NCBI GenBank assembly: GCA_013115135.1
Contig: JABANP010000290.1
Location: forward strand, 1-64,000
Source of the DNA: Perkinsus olseni
Taxonomy: Eukaryota; Perkinsozoa; Perkinsida; Perkinsidae
Length of the DNA stretch: 64,000 nucleotides
Direction: 5' to 3'
This document shows positions 23,524 to 35,221 of this stretch, piece after piece. Below the pieces are notes generated by a model, which saw only the letters and a program-made list of their open reading frames with translations, did not search any database and was not told the origin of the DNA. Position 1 is the stretch's first letter; every line of letters starts with the position of its first letter. The position numbers were made by a program, and so were the translations under genes.

Positions 23524-25460
23524 TTAGATCCACTTCTGTTTTCTGTATAGGAAGAAGATAAGGCTCGTAATGGTGAGCAGAAGCAACCAAAAGTACAAGT
23601 ACCCATACTTCCACATGAGCTCAGGCATTCCCTGGGTCACCCGTGACTGGGATTCTGGAAGTTCATACCGTAGACGCCTGTGAGGAACTGCCCGGGGACG
23701 AAGGTTGTCGTGACCAGAGTGAGGACATAGAGAATATTGCTAGTCTTAGACTCACAATACTGTCTATACTGCTCGAGCATCATCCTAGCGTTCTCCCTCA
23801 AGGCCAGAGATTCCTCCAGAAAACGGTGAGTGTTACTACGAATATCGGAGGTATACATCTGCGAGTCCGGACTCCAATGTCTGTAGCTTACTGCGGTCTC
23901 GAGGACGTCTAAGACAGGCCTCACCATTCGGTAAAGCTGACCCAGTTGCCTCACGATCTTCCGCAGTCGCTTGACGTCTTTCTGATAGAACTTGTCCATC
24001 TCCCGATCCAGCCTCCGTTGCAATACAGACAAAGATGCATCATAAGCTTGTCCGACTAATATATAATCTTCAGTGATATCGCACAGGATCTTGAACAGCA
24101 AGGTGTGGGTGTCACCAGTCCTCACATTACTGTAGGAAGTCTTCAAGTTGCCCAAAGCATTACGGAAGATACTCATATCATAGGACATCGTTTCCCAGTC
24201 GGTAATGGTGTGTGTCAGTGTTCGGAATCTGGTCCATGTACGAGTGTCAGCGGTCGACTCCGCCTTCTCGTCGTCAACTGTCACTTGGGATTGTGTCTTC
24301 CTACTCCACCAATGCTTCTTCCCCTTCCCGTTGCCGGCCTTCGATTCCTCATCATCCCGATCAGTACCAGTCTTACACAGAGTAACCCACTCGCTGGAGA
24401 AACTAATGAGAGTACCACCTTCTGCTTTACCCGTCACGAACATCGCCAAGTTGCACTGCTCGACTTCCACTTTCACAATCGGGGGCTCGACGGTCTTATC
24501 AACCTTCGGCAAATCCTTACGCAGCTTCTGCCTTCTCCAAGACTGCCACGGCCGTAGAGTGTTACGGCTGGTTTGAGTCAATCGCAGCACCGGTATAATG
24601 ATGATGGACCATAATGGTGGATTCTTCCGAGTTATCCGCGCATCTCCGCGTCCCGTTGGCCGATACCCAAAGATGTGATCGACTTTCGCTGCTTCTCGCC
24701 ATAGGGTGAAAACATCCAGCACAAACCGAGGGTCCAAACCATACTTGATAGCAAGACCCAATACTGCCGCTTGAGATGGATCATGAGAATGAAGCCAGCG
24801 GACCCTGAACGGCTTCTGTATCTTCTTAGTGTTCAGCACTCTCGACATAGCAGTTGGTCGGAACAGAAATGATACCGGGTCCTCTAATGGGTTCCGACTG
24901 TAGAGGAAATCCTCTCGGTACTCATAAATATGTATCCTAATTTGCTTGGCCTGCTCAGGCGCATGAAGGAGAGCTGCCATCCTCAGACACTTAAGAGCCG
25001 CTACGAATTCCGGAGGCTTTATAATACGCTCCTCCGGATTGCCCTCCACAGTACCCTTTGGGCCGCGGCTCGTTAGAATGCCGCACAGTTCGTGGAACGC
25101 CTGGTCGGACTCTGCAGAATGCTTCGTGTACAGCGCTTGTTGGCGGAGACCACGAGCAACCTCAGAAGGCGACATCTCCGAATCGTGATCTTGATCGAAC
25201 ATGTCGAACTGAGGAGATATGATCACTGGATAATGCGTCAAGTTGCAATGCGACACGCGGGTGAGCGAAGACACGGAAGTGGAGATCCCGAGAATATTAC
25301 CACTCTCAGCATGCCGGTAGCTGTGCAATCAAAGTACCGCAGAAGGGACTCGAGATTGGGGGCCGCATCACCACAGTACACTGCTTGGTCATAACCCAGC
25401 CGCTCCACCATCGACAGCCAATACTCAGAATCGTATTGGACTGCCACCACGGATGGCTGA
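23524..25460 (-). CDS. CorA-type Mg2+ transporter-like protein, copy 3
   Basis: Most complete copy. Upstream exon contains VERLGYDQAVYCGD; main exon runs 25208-23524 and is uninterrupted through FDMFDQDHDSEMSPSEV, the soluble domain and the first membrane helix to the signature YGMNF. Two single-base differences from copies 1 and 2 (near 23637 and 23651, one each in the CCC and GGG runs around the loop) shift the frame before the second helix, whose sequence (YLYFWLLLLTITSL, tail KQKWI) is otherwise fully preserved. Expected length about 560 or more residues. Role by family: divalent cation (Mg2+) transport; membrane not known. The N-terminal start is unresolved, as in copy 1. Confidence 0.83.
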
Positions 25461-25837
25461 ACTTTCGCGCTCACACGAGGTAGCCGGCCTGATAAAATGC
25501 AACGGCAATCCTCAAGGCTGATCCAAGACCTGGCTGTCCCTTCAGATGTTCGCGTGCCCCGAAGAGATCACGCCCCCAACTACTCCCAGATTATTTGCAT
25601 CCTCAGCGTGAAATACATCAACGGCCAGGAAAAAAACCACGCTTTATCTTATCGACCAATCAACGAGCACTTGCCATGCGTGCCATCCGGAAGAACAGGC
25701 GATGGAAGTATGTGGCATTCCCGCATTCCAAAGCTTATTCTACGAAGACTATTCTTCCCAATGAAGATATCTCAGCTAATCCGCAATGCACTTCAGCGAA
25801 CTAACTTCACCAATCCTTTGGGCACAGTAAATGGCAG

Positions 25838-26400
25838 TCATTTCAGTGGGCGTGACCACATCGCCAATTCCACCCCCTCATTACCATCTTTGTACTCCTG
25901 TTCTCCCAATCCCTTCTCGGAAGTAGGAGCTCCCTTATCGCTCGGTTCCTTCACAAACTCATCCGACAGCTCGACCACTTCACTGTCCACTCTAAAACCG
26001 TCCGGCCGATTCCGTGTTAAATAGTTTTCCTGCCGAAGTGCTGCTGTGCCGGGAAGGTCTGGACTAGGCTTAGGGAAGAGATCTTCCTCTGTTGCTCTCG
26101 AGGACCCATCACTCATGGCAGAAACACAACCTTAGCGACATCGGCCAACCGATTTCAAAAAGCGAATATCTCCCACGGATCAGAGCCGCATGTGCTCTCA
26201 CTCCAACGCAACACATTGTGTCATCCTTCAGAAATCTCGATTCGTCTAATCCGGTTGACTCGCTTCACCGAGGGTGAAGCCGACGGGACTCGGGAGTCCC
26301 GAGGCGGGACATCAGATGCAGCGGGTAACGGCGTCATGAAACGCATCGCTGTCATGGAGGCGAGATGCCGCCACAGTGGAATGGCCGGGGATAGTGTCAT
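25838..26400 (-). pseudogene. HPR/RAP-like repeat protein, N-terminal part F4
   Basis: The start RHLASMTAMRFMTPLP near 26370 matches RHLATMTATRVMTPLP of copy F3, a Ser/Thr/Arg/Ala-rich leader that looks like a mitochondrial presequence. Further in, SSRATEEDLF matches SRMTEEELY of F3, then an acidic stretch (VVELSDEFVKEPSDKG) runs to 25838. The helical-repeat part is missing; CorA copy 3 starts just beyond. Head to head with DWSG-B. It may be the front half of a locus whose back half is F2 at 19199-20561, though the two overlap at TEE(D/E)L. Confidence 0.5.
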
Positions 26401-26632
26401 GCAACTATGAAGTTGGACACCTGAGAAACTTGTTAGATGACATTGGGTTTGTCGCCCATATCCAGATACGTTACCAAACACCAACGACGAGATAGAAACA
26501 GCCTACTCGTAGTCCTTCAGATGCTCCGTATTCTCAATACCGCCAGCCACCAAAGAGCCACTAGAACACAACGCTCATGATTAAACAGAAGAGCTCTACA
26601 CATGTCCAAGCACGCTATGCCACGTAACATGG

Positions 26633-26700
26633 AAATTGAGCGCCGCGCATCTTGCTTCCTGGGCTTACGGTTCTACCGTTTGCATGAAACATGCAATCTG
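26633..26700 (+). promoter_or_regulatory. shared 5' block upstream of DWSG-B
   Basis: GGAAATTGAGCGCCGCGCAT and ACCGTTTGCATGAAACATGC, as before DWSG-C and -D. It lies between the divergent F4 and DWSG-B starts. Confidence 0.55.
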
Positions 26701-26783
26701 GAACGACGATCGCAGGGGCTGCTTTCGGAAGCGGTTCACACACGGGCTCCATGAACTCAGTACTGATACGTCTCCCGTTATCA

Positions 26784-27562
26784 ATGAACACTATCGGAGT
26801 ACTCCTCGTCATCGTAGCTACTGCGACCAGTCAGCCGGACTGGAGTAGCGTGAACCTCGAGCCCCCAGTGGAGCCGGCCCCTACTGAGAGCCCGGTAGAC
26901 TTCAGCGGCATTGTCCTCGAGCCTCTGCCGGGTCAGGCTCCCACAGGAGGACAGCTTGACTTGAGTGGGATCACCCTTGATCCCCCAGTCACGCCTGCGT
27001 CCTCTGGGAGCCAGATGGACTGGAGTGGCGCCAGTCTTGAGGCGCCGGCGACCACTGGGGCGGGGTTGGACTGGTCAAGCATCACCTTGGAAGACCCGTG
27101 GGTTGCTACAACTGATCAGCCCACCCATCAAAAGTAAGTTCTACATTTAACTCGAATACATCAGGTCATCTTCTTCAACACTCTTCAGGGCTGCGGAGAC
27201 CGAGGAGCACGCGGCCTGCAACGATCGCAGCACGGTCACTGGCGGCTGTCCTACGGCACTGTTGGGAGTCCTCCTAGCCGCATCGCTGACCAGCCTGCTC
27301 GCCAATATCGTGCAAGCCTGGCTGCTCAAGAAGCTGCTCTCACGGAGCTCCATGGTGATACAGGAGAGTGTAGACCTCGAGCTGGGGAACAGGTGAGGAG
27401 AGTCTCAACATGAAACATAGACTCGTACCCATTATCGATTACCCTCGACACTTTATCCAGGATAGAGCTTGTAGTTGACCGTGGCATTCCAGAATCTTCC
27501 TGTTCAGATACTCCCACGGGCCGACGGCAGCAGTCGTAAAGGAAGTGTCTATCGGCCTCTAA
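26784..27562 (+). CDS. DWSG-repeat type I membrane protein B
   Basis: Three exons, 26784-27133 (350 bases), 27189-27392 (204) and 27508-27562 (55), the same exon lengths as gene A, giving 202 residues. The start MNTIGVLLVIVATATSQ is a 17-residue signal-like peptide; an upstream in-frame ATG at 26691 is rejected because only the 26784 Met aligns with the other members. Five repeats follow (DWSSVNLEPP, VDFSGIVLEP, LDLSGITLDPP, MDWSGASLEAP, LDWSSITLEDP). Exon 2: membrane helix LLGVLLAASLTSLLANIVQ then LLKKLL and VDLELGN. Exon 3 ends VVKEVSIGL. Frame fully open after splicing. Role unknown. Confidence 0.78.
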
Positions 27563-27654
27563 CATCTCTGCATCATTGCATGATATTGAATAGTTGTTGC
27601 GGAACGAGAGCGGTCTTGGGTTATAGGAGTGATCAGCTGAGCTGACGCAGCTCG

Positions 27655-27681
27655 TATCTTGCGCCGAATCAGCGCGCGCCC
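27655..27681 (+). other. shared 3' element of DWSG-B
   Basis: ATCTTGCGCCGAATCAGCGC then GCGCCC, about 93 bases after the stop codon; same element as after the other DWSG genes. Confidence 0.5.
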
Positions 27682-28160
27682 CCTTGCGCTGCGTGGTGGA
27701 TCTCCAAGATTCTCAGATCCAACAGGATCTGGATCTCAGACTCTCAGGATCTCTGATGCAGAATCTGGTAGAGAGTATTAACTAGATACGGCACACAAAA
27801 ATAAGCGAGGTCTAGCACCGCTGGACTGCGGCGCAGTGACTCGGATCCCGAGTCTCGGAAGCTGACACCTAAGAGCCTCACTCTTGCCCTCACGCGCTGC
27901 GAGCCTATGCACTAGAGTCCTCCACCCAATTTTCGGACCACGCATGCAATCGATCCACAGCACAAGTTGTACTCCACAACAGAGTCGATCGGGAAAACGT
28001 TTTCACCGGCTTGGTGACATGCGCTTCTTGAACGTACTCGAAGCGCTCCTGGGACGCCGTCCCACATCTATAGGCGGTACGAGGGGATAAGAAAGACAGA
28101 AGATACCGCTTCATGCATCTCAGCCACACAGAACGTCTACACTAAACTGGTCACCCAACA

Positions 28161-28192
28161 GTAGTACTGTTACAGTACCAATTTGGTACTAC
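28161..28192. repeat. short palindromic cluster
   Basis: GTAGTACTGTTACAGTACC followed by AATTTGGTACTAC forms nested inverted repeats around GGTACT/AGTACC. Confidence 0.6.
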
Positions 28193-28926
28193 CAAATCTG
28201 GTCCGATGGAAGACTTGCGATGGTCGACAATCTCCATTGCGGCGTGGAACTTGTCCCGATGAGAAGTCCGAAAGGCTTTTGAAAGCTTTTGTTGCCCAGC
28301 AACACAAAAATGATCATCCATCAGAAACATGCGACATCAGAGAACTCCTTCCTTTCCTCAATAACTGACCCTTCGCTGTCTTGATTTGAGGCTCAAGAGC
28401 CCTGCCCACCAGCCGATTCCATCGATCTCGAGCCTTGTTCTTCCATTGCTTTGGCTGCGGTACCAACTTACCTTCATAGAACATTCTGAGAAGAAGAGGT
28501 TCGATATTCCATCCAGAGCATATCGTTGCTTCACCACACTTTGAGAGGAAGAACTGGCTGCCTCAATTTACCAATATTACACATGCTTGTTGGCTATAGG
28601 ATCATGCTTTCGTAAGGCCATTCGTAAGTCCTTCTTAGTTGGTGATTTATCCGTCACAAACCGATATCCCGTTTGTGCTGCGGAATACATAATGACCGTC
28701 TGAAAAACACAGCACGCACATGATATCCCGCACAGCTCCCCTGCATAACTTACGATGCGCTGCGACTTCGTCCGCAGGAGCGGAGTTGAGAGGAAGAGCA
28801 TGAGTTGGCGATCTCAAACTGGAGAGCAGAACAACGAGAACGACTCGCCCCGTCTCACAGAACTCTAGGGCGGTGGATCTCAGAAACTCTGAATTCAGAA
28901 ACTTGTGGTGATTGTGAGCATGTCCG

Positions 28927-31353
28927 TCACATGCTACTGCCGCTGCTGTCATGGTGGTCTTGAGCTTTCAGCCACTCCACCACTCGATTGGCTCGCTCTT
29001 CCCGTTCAATACCATTACGAGCTGCTTCCTCCGAGTTCACTCCGGGTGGCTTCCTCAGCAGTTATCGTAACGTCAAGTATGAAAGGCATGACCTTGTCCT
29101 GACACGTTGAACGAAGGTGATGATGTGAGTGGCAAGAAAGATAGCACAGGAAAGAAGTTACCTCTATCTCGTAATGACACCCCATCATCCGTAGTATGGC
29201 CGCAACTTCCAGGTGGAAGCCGCTAGAGACAGGAAAATACATCGAGTCAAAACTGTCGTCGGACATTAGCAGACCAGCAACTACACCGTCCACAATACAG
29301 ACTTCCCGCGGCCAGTCACTTCTTACTATCAGCGAGAACCGGTAGGTCCACTTGAACCATGCCGTACTGGTAGCACTGGACCATTTGAATAAGCCTTCGC
29401 TTGAGCGCTCTAGTCGTTCGTTTCCTGGGATGAAGACGATGGTCGATCGTTGCGAATACACTCCTTACTCAAGAAGACTCCGAACGAGGCTGTCGAGGTA
29501 CAAGCCGCTGCCAGCATAGGGCAGATGAGCGCAAGCTTGCAAGATGGCGAAGTAGTCACTGAATGATTCGCATCTCGGTGTTCGATCAGCAACGTCCCCA
29601 GCAGTTTGCGCTACAAGAAAAGAAAAGCTCCGGAGCTGACAAAAACGCAGAGCGAATGAACACTATCGTCTCACTTGCTGCCGAATCCAGTTGACGCCAG
29701 ATTGGGATAGTCCAGCGATCCTCCTTCATGTCGAGGGTGCTCATTGCGCCCAATATCTAAGTATCATCACCATCCCTACCGCTGCAACCCACGAGCATAC
29801 CTGCGCCAGAATCTCCTGCGGTACCGCCTGTAAGTTCCGAACAACTGCGTCTAGGATGCGACTACACAACTCCTCGTCTCGATACCGCACTGTAGCCAAT
29901 CCCGTCAAAATCTCGCCGTATTGTCTGATTGTCAGATCAGTGAACCTGAGCCGCGTCATTGCAAGACACGAGCGCAGAGCAGTAACACCTGGTTCCCATC
30001 TCTTTGGTCAAACTAGCGTAGAGGTCATCATCTTCCAATGAACGGTGAGTGTAGCTCACTACCAGGCTAACTAATTCGGTAGTGCTGAAAACTGAGGGAT
30101 CGTCCTGAGAAAATCACAGTACACGTTCGCGCTACCAGGAATACGATGGTATCATCCATCTGAATATCGGTACCATAGGTTAAGTAAAAAGCTAAACTCT
30201 AGAGCCCTTCAGCCCTACCGCTCATGCATATCACCTGTATCCTTTTAGCCATTATATACATCCAGAACTCATCAACGCATTTGCTGTTATCACCCACAGC
30301 GCTAGCGAACCGAACGATATCACGGTGCGATACGTCACCAAGATGGTCACATACACGGTCAGAGAAGCCTCTAACAACCTAATAAAAACAGATTAGGTAG
30401 TGCGTGTCGACTCTGCAACTGCAGCTCACCTCAGGTAGCACGCCCTGATCAAAACGTGTCTTGCACCAGGACATGAAATCAGCAATCTCCTCAACGGACC
30501 ACTCTTCAGCTCGCAATACTTGAGAATTGCCGCATATCTAACACCCGTGAATGCTGTCTAAGACCAATTTTTCCCGGCTTCCACCGAAGACTGCTTCCCC
30601 AACCCTTACTACCTCCTTGACGACCAAAACATCACCTAGAGTCTTCATGATGATTTGCAGATCCTCGGAGTAGCCGGCACTAGGCCCTCCGTGGACACAG
30701 GAGTTGCTGGCTGAGAATCTTCACCTGCCTCCGAAGGATCGGCCTGAGATTTGACAACTGGTTAGCACCTCTAAATCAGATAATCTAATCCGCCCGAGCG
30801 CGGACACGTACTTCGGGAAACGGTGCATGATGCGCACATATCCTAGCAATATGACGTCTGATTAGCTGCGCTACGTTACGCTGGACTCTGCTAACCAATA
30901 CTGTCGCTACTTCTCTTGGGGAGATCTTCAATCCCGGGCAGGAAGGGTCCACCGACCTCAAAATCCTAAAGGAAGAGCCTTCGAGCTCCATAGCAGGGAA
31001 TATCTCATATGAGCACCGCATCTCTCAAGCCAACGCGTATATTACTCGTAGAGCTCCTCTTCCGTCATTCTGCTCCTGCTCCCGGCGCTCCTATCCTGCT
31101 CCCACGGAGCTGAAGTACTACCTCTGACAACCGTAGCATGTGGGGCTTCCGAGATAGGCCGTTTAGCCAGCCGAGGCCTCGTGTAATCCTTTGGATATTC
31201 CGAATCGGTTAATCCGATTGGCTCCTCCACAGCGGGTGGCGCCGACGGGATGCGGGACCTCAGATGCGGCGGCAAGGGCGTCATGACACGTGTCGCTGTC
31301 ATGGTGGCAAGATGCCGTGCGAGGGTGAATGTCGAAGTCGATGGTAGCGGCAT
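28927..31353 (-). CDS. HPR/RAP-like organellar RNA-binding protein, most complete copy F3
   Basis: About nine exons: 31353-31042 (presequence-like MPLPSTSTFTLARHLATMTA, ending EEELYE), 31021-30812, 30743-30636, 30537-30430, 30378-30235, about 30000-29801, 29756-29675, 29601-29467, then the C-terminal region about 29410-28927. Most junctions are GT-AG. The exon 30378-30235 is 144 bases in both this copy and F5. Repeats such as DHLGDVSHRDIVRFASAV, QYGEILTGLATVRYRDEEL and DYFAILQACAHLPYAGSG have the alternating hydrophobic helix-hairpin pattern of FAST/HPR/RAP-type proteins, which act in mitochondrial or plastid RNA metabolism. The C-terminus DKVMPFILDVTITAEEA is RAP-like but weak. Two one-base differences from sister copies (near 30645 and 29050) interrupt the frame, so it may be inactive. 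Head to head with DWSG-C. Confidence 0.55.
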
Positions 31354-31599
31354 TCAAAAATACTCCGGTAAAACTGAGAGCAATATAATGGGCCACCGAC
31401 AGCGGCGCGATGTTGCCCATCCACCAAAATCCTACTCAGTGAGAACACAACAGCATAATGATTGATGTGCAGTTGCTGTTGCATCACAACAGCAGGGTGC
31501 CGGTAATCGAAACACCGCATCGGTTGCAAGGTACTACATGCCAAGAACTTTCAATCAAGAAACTTACCAGCACCCACTGTGGGTGAGCCATAGCACCCG

Positions 31600-31680
31600 C
31601 GAAAATCGAGTGCCGCGCTGCTTGACGCCTTACCGCTACTTGGCTTCCGGTAGCGACCGTTTGCATGAAACATGCATTCT
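31600..31680 (+). promoter_or_regulatory. shared 5' block upstream of DWSG-C
   Basis: GAAAATCGAGTGCCGCGCTG, TTGACGCCTTACCGCTACTT and GCGACCGTTTGCATGAAACA; nearly the same as before DWSG-D. Located between divergent gene starts. Confidence 0.55.
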
Positions 31681-31774
31681 GACTCGAGAGTCTGCGATAA
31701 TGGTCGCTAGAACTGCGTTGTGCTCGAATTTACTAACCTGGTCCACGGATTCAGTATTAATTCTTGCTCACAAC

Positions 31775-32447
31775 ATGCACGCCGTCGGAGCAATCCTCGC
31801 TAGCGCCGCTATCATCGTCAGCGGATTGGACTTCAGTGGCATCAGGCTAGATGGGCCAGGAACGCCGTCACCGGCTGGAGGAGAGGTGGATCTCTCCGGC
31901 ATCAATCTTGAGGATCCAGCCACTGCGTCGCCCGTGGCACCGGGGCTGGACTGGTCGGGCATCAGCCTCGAAGATCCGAGCCCGACGACCGTCGCAACCG
32001 AGCTCGACTGGAGCAGTGTCAGCCTCGAGAGTCCGGCAAGCTGGGCGGATGAGAAGCCAAGCGAGCAAGAGTAAGCCGGCATTCACTCCGGGACTTAGCT
32101 ATCTCACCTCCTGTGCGCCCTCCTTAGCACTACGAAGGCTGAAGGCATGCCGACATCCGAGCAGAACAGTACGAGTTGCTCGCAGTACCCGGCGGCCTTG
32201 GTCGGAGCCCTGCTGGCCGTCGTTCTGGTCGGGCTCCTGGCCAGTATCGCACAGATCTGGCTTCTCAAGAAACTCCTCTCCAGGATCCCGCCTCGAGAGG
32301 CGGTCGACCTTGAGCAGGGAAACAGGTAGGAAAACCACGCAAGATGTCTACTAGCGACCATCCGCACGATATGCTGACAACGATCCAGAATGTTTCAGAT
32401 CCAACAGCCGGGAAGTGTCCGAGAAGGAGACCACGAGTGGACTCTGA
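31775..32447 (+). CDS. DWSG-repeat type I membrane protein C
   Basis: Exons 31775-32070 (296 bases), 32128-32325 (198) and 32399-32447 (49), 180 residues. Signal-like start MHAVGAILASAAIIVSG, then four repeats (LDFSGIRLDGP, VDLSGINLEDP, LDWSGISLEDP, LDWSSVSLESP). Exon 2 has a linker with SEQNSTSCSQ (one possible N-glycosylation site), membrane helix LVGALLAVVLVGLLASIAQ, KKLL and VDLEQGN. The exon 3 tail (REVSEKETTSGL) is the most diverged of the family but keeps EVS and the final GL. TTCAG at 31750-31754 precedes the start. One repeat fewer than A, B and D, which accounts for the 54-base shorter first exon. Confidence 0.75.
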
Positions 32448-32665
32448 CATAGTTGAGTTACCATATATCTGTTGTTGAATAGTATCCTCATTGCGTTGTG
32501 GAGTCGGAACGACCAAGCCGCAGCTCATACCAAAGCCTCAAACATATACGATGAATACTCCCGGAGGAGATTCTCCTCAGGAGAATGATCAATGTAAAGA
32601 ATCCCCAATGAGCGATGACAACGGCGTGACGAGATCGCCCGCAGCCAACAACCAACAAACATATC

Positions 32666-32692
32666 GCATCTTGCGCCGATTCCGCGCGCGCC
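32666..32692 (+). other. shared 3' element of DWSG-C
   Basis: GCATCTTGCGCCGATTCCGC then GCGCGCC, about 220 bases after the stop codon. Confidence 0.5.
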
Positions 32693-33699
32693 ATCCTTCC
32701 GCGCAGTGTCGACTGGCGGATGTGGTCAATGAGCACTTCTCCGAAGAAGCGAGCTAGAGCGTCAAACGACTTCGTACTACGAAGTTCGTAAAAACATTGA
32801 CAGCCGCCTCTCTATCGCGGGACAAAGTACTACGTCAGGAAGCGAGAGAGAACATGACGCCACACGCAGATCATTAAGTGCCAGCCGAGGAACGCAACGC
32901 ACGCACATCACTCAACATCATTCGAACGGCTTGATGAGTCGCATGGCAACCAGGCTCTTTTTTCCGTCCGAGCGGCCGGGTGGGGTGAACCCATCGTGAC
33001 GGACCATTCGGTGGGAATCCCAACCCCTTTGCTCGCCCAGCGAACGGTCCCATCAATTCGAGTCGCAATGCAACACTTGATGATGACCATCATCATCGCC
33101 GCCGACGTCGCCGCTGCAGCTTTTCCTATGCAAGAGGCAATAACAGCCATTGAGTGGCTCAGACGCAAGGTATGCCGCTCGACGGCACAGCGAAAGAGTC
33201 CAGTGGACTCCCTTCATAGAGGAGCACTATTACCAGCCAAGGGAATGGCCCCGAATACTAGTGAATCACCGCGACCTATTTCATAACGAAATACAAGCAA
33301 AACTGCACCATCATCGAGCGGCACTTCTCATTCGTCCCCAACACCGGGAGACTGAAACACGGCGGCATAGCTCTAAGTTGCAACACTGAACGTTAGCTAG
33401 TCCCGGTAGCCATCCTTAGTACCTTCCATATGCACAGAGTTCGTAGTCGCACAGCGAACGTCGTATATTGCTCACTCAGTGAGCCTCACTGCTACGCTCG
33501 CCAGTGCCGTAGTAGCGAGCACTCAAGGACGTGTCTCGTTAGCAGTGAGAAAATCTCCAAGCTCCCAGGCATATCTTGATCGTGATCAACGGGCGTATCG
33601 CTACAGAGGAGAGGAGAAATAATTAATCTCTAAAGCGCTACTTCGGATTCCCGCCTTCTCAATTTATAGTTCCCGGCTCCGGAACTACAAATTGAGCGA
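32693..33699. other. intergenic segment repeated after DWSG-D
   Basis: No supported gene. Bases about 32880-32960 resemble 39145-39210 (CATCATT(C/G)GAACGGCTTGATG-like), showing that the duplicated unit extends past the 3' element. Overlapping open frames on both strands at 32870-33290 are alanine/methionine-rich and not conserved. Confidence 0.35.
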
Positions 33700-35153
33700 A
33701 ATAGCCAAGCACTAACATCACAAAAACAGCAGCAGCAAGCCTAGCCATATCACGACGCAATACGTCAGCAACAGAAGCCTCTGACGACCTGACATGAACG
33801 CGGTTGCGGAAAGGCATGAGCCGTTATCGCCCCAATTAAGCTCTAGCAGCACTCCACGGCGAACACGTGAATATATGACGACATGAAATCATCGAACTCC
33901 TCAACGGACCAATCCTCAGCTTTAACGCCCCCATTTCCTCCGTCTCCAAAAAAGTCTCCGAGAAAGATCTCACTCATTCCGATACAATTTGCTGCCTTGA
34001 AAATCGAGAATCAATTCGATCCGGTTGGTGAGTTTTACTACTGCCTTCCACTCGTTGAGTCTAAACAGAAGCAGTCCAGAGAGGAGTTCTCCGAGTGCGT
34101 ACGAATCCATCGGTCCGAGTCAGCGTCAGACCTTTAGTAAAGGTTGCCTATGGTCACTCACCTGCTGTCTAGCACGATCTTAACTGGTGTTGTCACGAAA
34201 ACACTGCCGAGGGCGGCCAGGTAACCGAGGGCCAGCTTAGCCGAAACCGACAGGTTCCCCTCCGCACGTGGCCTCGATTCGTACACTCTCTACGTGACGT
34301 TCAACTCGTCAAACCAGCAGAGGTCTCCGTCTGCTGACTCACAATGATGGCACTGTAGATGTTAGACTATACGAGCTTCGGGAGGACAGCGTCCTGAGGA
34401 CACTGTGAAACAGCTTCGCCGTCAGCCCAAGGTAGAGTGTCGAGATGCCTCCTGACCTGAGACCAGAAGAGGATGCTACGGCAGACCGCCCGGAGGCCTC
34501 CTACTGCACAATACGAAGTAGCACGTCCAGGGAGCCCTTATGGACCATAAGTTATGGTACGGCTCCCCGTTCCCATCCACAGACAACACAACTGGACTCC
34601 ACAACAACATTCATCCGGGTCTTTGCCGTGTCCAGGGGACACCTGGCTGCATGGTAGTGAACTCCAGCTCAGTGGAAGACATCCTCACATGACAAACGTG
34701 CTGAAGGCCGCACCCGCAGCGCTCGAGCTTGCCGCACAGAAATCTAGCCCAACGAAGCTGGAGACGGCTCGCGAGCGGGGACCGAGAGGACCAGCGCCAT
34801 GATATCGAAAGTTATGAAAAAACTACCGATGAAGTTCCACGTTAAAGATGCCACGTGTTAGTACTCTTTAGGAACAACCCGGCGCTACTTAGGAGCCATC
34901 TCTCGCCAGCAGCAAGCAGTGGAAGCTGCTGGAGCTCCTCATCCCGTATCTATCACTCGACTGATCGTCACCCTGCGAGCACAGCACCACATCGGAGTAA
35001 CGACAACAAATGCGGCGTCATAAAACGAGATGCCACCATGATGGCTAGAACTCGCCGGTACCATGAAGATGTGCGCCCGGCGGCGCCCATGATAGTATCC
35101 AACAAGTCTAGAATTCGCAAAGGAGATTTAAGGGCGGTCTTCTCCATCGACAA
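33700..35153 (-). pseudogene. HPR/RAP-like repeat protein, decayed copy F7
   Basis: At 35090-35010 the minus strand reads LAIMVASRFMTPHL, matching the leader LATMTATRVMTPLP of other copies. At about 33930-33720 blocks matching the EIADFM exon and the SHRDIV exon are still recognisable in the DNA, in the right order. The sequence between is too decayed for exon calls. No DWSG partner is seen upstream. Confidence 0.35.
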
Positions 35154-35221
35154 TCATCGTTGGATCGTGACAATGAACGAATGAAAGGATGAAGCCAAAA
35201 CCGCCGGCTTTCCGGTGATGC

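Noticed and set aside
26691..26783. Upstream ATG that would lengthen DWSG-B by 31 residues
   Set aside because: No other member has this extension; all align at the Met directly before the hydrophobic stretch, and CTCAG lies between the two.
33883..34137. 84-residue plus-strand protein (MKSSNSSTDQSS)
   Set aside because: Its first part is antisense to a family F exon remnant and the rest has no support.
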